The notes under the pieces are model-generated. The model did not search any database, was not told the origin of the DNA, and was given only the letters and a program-made list of their open reading frames with translations. The position numbers and the translations under genes were made by a program. A stretch of DNA of 64,000 nt from Phascolomyces articulosus. Its lineage: Eukaryota; Mucoromycota; Mucoromycetes; Mucorales; Lichtheimiaceae. The stretch spans positions 1,426,001-1,490,000 of the forward strand of contig JAIXMP010000007.1 in assembly GCA_025677815.1 (NCBI GenBank). Reading direction: 5' to 3'. Shown piece by piece: positions 59,835-64,000 of the stretch (position 1 is its first letter; the number at the start of each line of letters is the position of its first letter).

Positions 59835-62127
59835 ATGGAGCAAGAACTCATTGAGTTATTGCTATTTGCTAAGAAAGCACTTTCAAGAGGACAAGCCATT
59901 TGTGCACAAGCCAATGAATTTTCCAATGAATCAGATCAACATACTGAGCTTATCGAACGTACTTGGCCTAAAATATTGTTCGTGCGAAACCATATTTTAA
60001 TACAACTGAGTACATTGGAACGAATACGTGAATTTCTTTCGGTCAAGATTGAAGAAGTTAAAAGTTGTATTAAAGTAAATGGTTGTTCTTTTTTTAAAAA
60101 CATTATGGGTGACGGTGATGGTGATGGAAGTGATTGTTGTTCAATGGAGGAAGAGTTGTTATATTAGTACACATACTTTGACACTTTTTTTTAAAAAAAA
60201 TATGGATATCTATATATAGGATCGAGAGGAAACATTTGCCAAAGTATCAATGGATTTACAAAATATATTTCAAGTTTTGGAAGGATATCATATTGATGAA
60301 GGAATATTAAAATATAACAATGAACAAAGCAAACAAAAAACGTTATTTGATTATATTGATCATCAGTCCGTCCTTGAATTACAAAAATTGGCAGATGATG
60401 AAATTGGTGAAATAGAGGTAAAAGACCACTATTACAAGGACTTCTCTTTCTGATATGGATGGATAGATTTATAATGTGGGATATATATATTGTCATTACA
60501 GAAACTATGCTCGTCCTTAATGTCAACTGCGAAAACATTATCCAATACCATATCGGAATTGGCATCTTTACAAGAATCTGCATTGTCGATCTCCTTGGAC
60601 GAATCAGCCTCAGCTTTCTCGGATGAAAAAGCTCATATTCGTGAAAATATAATTTCAAAAATGGCAGAGATTTTAACAAGTCTGACAAATCATTATGATC
60701 AATTGGGTGAAGCAACTCGGTGAGTTATTTTTTTATATCATATTTTTTAGAAAAAAAAAGAAGAATCCTTCTTTTTAACAACCATCATTATTTTTATATA
60801 CGTATCAAGATTATGTCAATCTGATCCAGATGCTCCATTGGATATTACAGGTATGAGAAATAAAAAAACGATAAAGCATGTTTGTTTGTTTTTCATATAA
60901 CAGTTTATCAGATTTTAATATATAAAAAAACAAACAAACATTTAAACTTTATAATTAGTTTTACAAGGAGATCATGATCAAATACCTGTCATTTTAGAAG
61001 AATTGGACGAATCTTTGGATATAGTAGAATCCATTAGGTAAGAGTAGAAAAGAACAAAGGTTTTAAACGAGAAGGAAGAACAAAAAAAAACTCATTGAAT
61101 CCATCCATTTTTTTAGTGAGGAAGTGAGAGTACGGATGCAAGTCTATTCATCTGTACAAGAAGAACTGTTAAAGGTGCTATTACAACTAGAAAAGTTTAG
61201 TACACCAGGTGGACAGGCAGATACAATCAGTGAAAAAATGATTACTGCAGAGGTATGATTATTCATTTATGAGAATTGGGTCAAGATTTGAGTAAAATAA
61301 ACTCATGCGGATAAATATAAATATAATAAATATACAGAGTGAAATGAAATCTCATGAACAAAACTTGGGCGCATTCTTCAAAGAATTACAATCACTTGCT
61401 GACTGGTAACTATCCTATTTCGTTTCATCTGATTGTTTCTCAGAATTTTGTACTAATACAAATTGAAACAAACCATTTAGGTATAAGGAATATACTGCCT
61501 CCTATAGTCACCTTGTTTTAGAGATTGAAAGGCGGCGGAAAGCCATGGAAAAACAAGATGACCTTTATCATGAACTTATCAAATCTTTTGAAGAATCATA
61601 TAATGGTATATCACTCGTTTTTTTTTAAAAAAAAAAGATATATTGTAAAGAAGGGTGGGATATACAATACTTACTCAATATGGGGGATGGATAATATAGA
61701 TGAATTACAAGAAAGAAATCGATGGTTTGCGCAGCATGGAGAATATTTACCTGCTGATTTATGTCAATTTATGATGGTAATAGGCTCAAAGAGAGAAAGA
61801 AAGAATATAATCATGGGAACTAACCTAATGTAATACTTATCAATGTATTATTTAGGATCCACCTTCCCGACTTTCAATACAAATAGATGAACAACCGAAA
61901 AGGCTACCAGAGTTATCGAAAACTACAGTGAAAAAGGTATATAATATATAAAAAAAAACTCGGGATACTCATTCCTGAGGGAGAAGTTACTGGAAGTATG
62001 ATGATAAATGTTTTTATAGTAACAACTCGTTTAACTTTATTATTATTTTGGGGGGGGTGATCTATATAAATATATTTAGGCATTGGAAGGTATTCATGAA
62101 CAAGACGAAGCTTCACCACCATCATGA
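59835..62127 (+). CDS. ATG17: Autophagy scaffold protein Atg17
   Basis: Scaffold of the Atg1/ULK kinase complex that organises the phagophore assembly site. Eleven exons (59835-60074, 60220-60417, 60502-60719, 60810-60850, 60959-61037, 61117-61252, 61338-61405, 61481-61605, 61700-61776, 61856-61936, 62080-62127) give 436 aa, near yeast Atg17 (417 aa). It is helical throughout: the start LLLFAKKALSRGQAICAQAN is the Atg17 signature, with LSTLERIREFL, the central LGAFFKELQSLADWYKEYTA and LEIERRRKAM, and the late WFAQHGEYLPADLC motif of the family. Long coiled-coil character matches the crescent-shaped fold. No enzymatic residues are expected. Confidence 0.92.
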
Positions 62128-62362
62128 TATCTATAATTTCACTTTTGAACTATAGAAAAAAATGATATGAATATTCTTATTATATATACCCAGTTATATA
62201 GCTCTTTTTTTTTGTATAATGTATATTATTTTGTTATAGCATATAACTTGATTATTTTTTTTCTTTTTGGCATAAAACTTTCATTTCTGACCTTTTTTCA
62301 TCCTACAATGCATAAAAAAACTCCTCTTTTTTTTTCTCAATATTGTTTGTTGTACATTATCC

Positions 62363-62614
62363 ATGGATTTACCTAAAAAGTTTTTATTGAAAACCTCGTG
62401 TTGTCCTGACATTACAATCACTCTACATGACAAGCCTTGTGAACTGAAACACATCCAACAAGTAGGAGAACTTGCTCAATGGCATATTTATGAATGGATT
62501 CAACAAGGTGAATGGCAGCATCAAGATGACAATGACATTCTACAAGTACTTAAAACATTACCGTATATACAAGATGCTAAAATAAACCAAGCTAAGAGAC
62601 GCGTAAAAAAATGA
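62363..62614 (+). CDS. Small hypothetical protein, 83 aa
   Basis: Single-exon ORF downstream of ATG17 on the same strand (MDLPKKFLLKTSCCPDITIT, then a helical LAQWHIYEWIQQGEWQ). It is not low complexity and has a basic end KRRVKK. No family recognised. Composition and lack of overlap with other genes favour a real small protein, but it could be chance. Confidence 0.45.
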   Translation: MDLPKKFLLKTSCCPDITITLHDKPCELKHIQQVGELAQWHIYEWIQQGEWQHQDDNDILQVLKTLPYIQDAKINQAKRRVKK

Positions 62615-62861
62615 CAAAAATGGATAATTACGACTCTAGTACAGCCTTTTCTGTTTCACAGAACCAGATGAAACGAACGCGGTAGTTCGGCATTGGGGAT
62701 CGTGAATCGGATAATAAACTTTTTTACATAATTCCATGTGTATGGGGTTGAGGAACAAACAATTTATTTATAAAAAGGATAAGCAAATCCATTCAATTCG
62801 TTTTGTTTCTTTTCTTTTCGTATTTATACTTTATATTTTTGTTCTTCTTTTATATAATTAC

Positions 62862-64000
62862 ATGAATACATCATCATCAATAAATATTCTTTCAGATATT
62901 ATATTTTTTGCAGAAGGTGACAGTGATGGTGGGCGTATTAAAGCTACATTTACATGGTTTAATGTTGCAGTGGCTGCAACATTTATTCTTATTAATGGTA
63001 TGCAGTGCATTTTTATTTACATTATCTTTATGGAGATCAGCATTTACCTAATTCTTATATACAAAACAATTATTTTAGTGGCGATATCTACCATGTTAAA
63101 ATTGAAATTAGAAGTTCCCTTGATGGTTAGCTCTATACGATGTTTAGTACAACTCACTGTCATGGTAAATGTCTTTTTTTCTATCAGCAATTCATAGAAC
63201 CAGAATAGAAAACAGCAAATGTATAGCATGCGGGAGCTTACAGTTTATTATAAATTAGGGTTATGTTCTTCAATATGTATTTAATGCCAGGAGTCCGTAT
63301 TGGGTTGCATTTATGACAGGTAGAAAATAACAAACACATAAGAGATACAGAAATACTACCTCTTTGTTGATCCCTGTTACTGTATTATTAATAGCATATA
63401 CATATATGAATATAATTAGCTGCATTAATTATCATGAGTACTTATGAAACGGTATATGATAAATCAGATCGTACATGGCACGGCATGGTATATTTATTCT
63501 TTTTTTTTCCTTCATTCTAACAAGCAAAAACAATCAAACACTATTTAAATAACATTATTCCATTTATTCTAATAATTTTAGTTTATGGCTGTCTTGATCA
63601 ACACAGCCTTTTCCACCTTATTGATTGGTATTATTGGTACACGATGGGCTATGGATGAAAAAAATTTTTGGACACCAGAAATTTTTATTCCAACGATTGG
63701 TTTACTACTTGGTATCACAACAGGGTCTATGGCTGTCAGTTTAGATAGTTGTTTGACAGAATTAACCGAAAATCAAGGACGTGTTGAAACATATTTAGCC
63801 TATGGAGCCACTCGATTTGAAGCATCTAGATCGATTGCTGTGGATGCAGTACGATTGGCCATGTTACCTACTATTAATCGAATGTCGATTGTAGGTTTGA
63901 TCACGATACCTGGTACGATGACAGGCCAAATTTTAAGTGGAGCACCGATCATGAATGCAGTTCGATATCAAGAGATTATATCATTTATGATCTCAGCAAG
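62862..64000 (+). CDS. UPF0014/FetB-like transport permease (5' part; continues beyond window)
   Basis: Multi-pass membrane protein of the UPF0014 family (bacterial FetB/YbbM, a permease linked to metal export). Exons 62862-62997, 63079-63164, 63259-63319, 63420-63487 and 63592 to the window end. Landmarks are MLKLKLEVPLMVSSIRCLVQ, the membrane helix IPTIGLLLGITTGSMAVSL, and the signature cytoplasmic loop AYGATRFEASRSIAVDAVRL. It continues with MSIVGLITIPGTMTGQILSG. An upstream ATG at 62736 would add 42 hydrophobic residues; ATG 62862 fits family length better. No partner ATPase is visible before the edge. Confidence 0.88.

Noticed and set aside
1..64000. CRISPR arrays, bacterial operons or rRNA/tRNA genes
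   Set aside because: No regularly spaced repeats, Shine-Dalgarno organisation or recognisable cloverleaf or rRNA sequence was seen; the window is clearly eukaryotic. tRNA absence was judged by eye only.

Overview
This is a 64 kb window of nuclear DNA from a filamentous fungus. The features are short GT/AG introns (mostly 50-110 bp), genes with up to 11 exons, AT-rich intergenic DNA and typical fungal gene content. Integrator- and SMN-complex homologues (INTS2, Gemin2) are generally missing from ascomycete yeasts. Together with the gene architecture they point to an early-diverging lineage, most likely Mucoromycota/Mucorales; that placement is an inference. Exon models were built by hand from splice sites and reading frames. 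For most multi-exon genes the exon lengths sum to a multiple of three.

Layout. 1-3.1 kb (-): 3'-truncated gene for a disordered protein with repeated Gly/Ala modules. 3.6-5.7 (+): PEX5. 6.1-7.2 (-): Gemin2-like. 7.7-8.4 (-): DUF202 membrane protein. 8.6-10.0 (+): BCD1/ZNHIT6-like. 10.1-11.3 (-): monoacylglycerol lipase. 11.9-14.5: decayed coding remnants. 14.7-16.7 (+): short INTS2-like protein. 16.8-17.3 (+): Ser/Pro-rich unknown. 17.9-23.0: a 5.1 kb near-perfect palindromic element. 23.3-25.2 (-): unknown with a long disordered tail. 25.6-29.7 (-): CWH43. 30.9-32.8 (+): ARC1/AIMP1-like. 33.1-35.9 (+): DNA polymerase eta. 36.4-37.9 (-): multi-pass membrane protein. 38-40.8: intergenic. 40.8-42.6 (-): uracil-DNA glycosylase. 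42.7-43.4 (-): GXWXG/DUF4334 protein. 44.5-45.8: a decayed copy of that gene, split by a pogo-type DNA transposon. 46.5-47.9 (-): MDR oxidoreductase. 47.9-52.8: gene-poor. 52.8-54.0 (+): F-box protein. 54.4-56.1 (+): alpha/beta hydrolase. 56.5-58.9 (+): Artemis-like nuclease. 59.1-59.6 (+): secreted Cys-rich protein. 59.8-62.1 (+): ATG17. 62.4-62.6 (+): small ORF. 62.9-64.0 (+): UPF0014/FetB-like permease, running off the right edge.

The genes do not form one pathway. They are housekeeping functions: peroxisome import, snRNP and snoRNP assembly, GPI-anchor remodelling, autophagy and tRNA aminoacylation. Three DNA-repair enzymes (Pol eta, UNG, Artemis-like) lie within 26 kb, which may be coincidence.

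The outstanding structure is the palindrome at 17,901-23,008. Its arms are 2,503 and 2,515 bp, and the only length difference I found is in a CAT microsatellite. They surround a 90 bp unique centre. Each outer terminus carries directly repeated TTGGC motifs, and each arm holds a mirror-image spliced ORF. The centre cuts through a frameshifted RNA-recognition-motif fragment. It looks like a TIR-type mobile element formed by fold-back inverted duplication, and if transcribed it would give a very long hairpin RNA.
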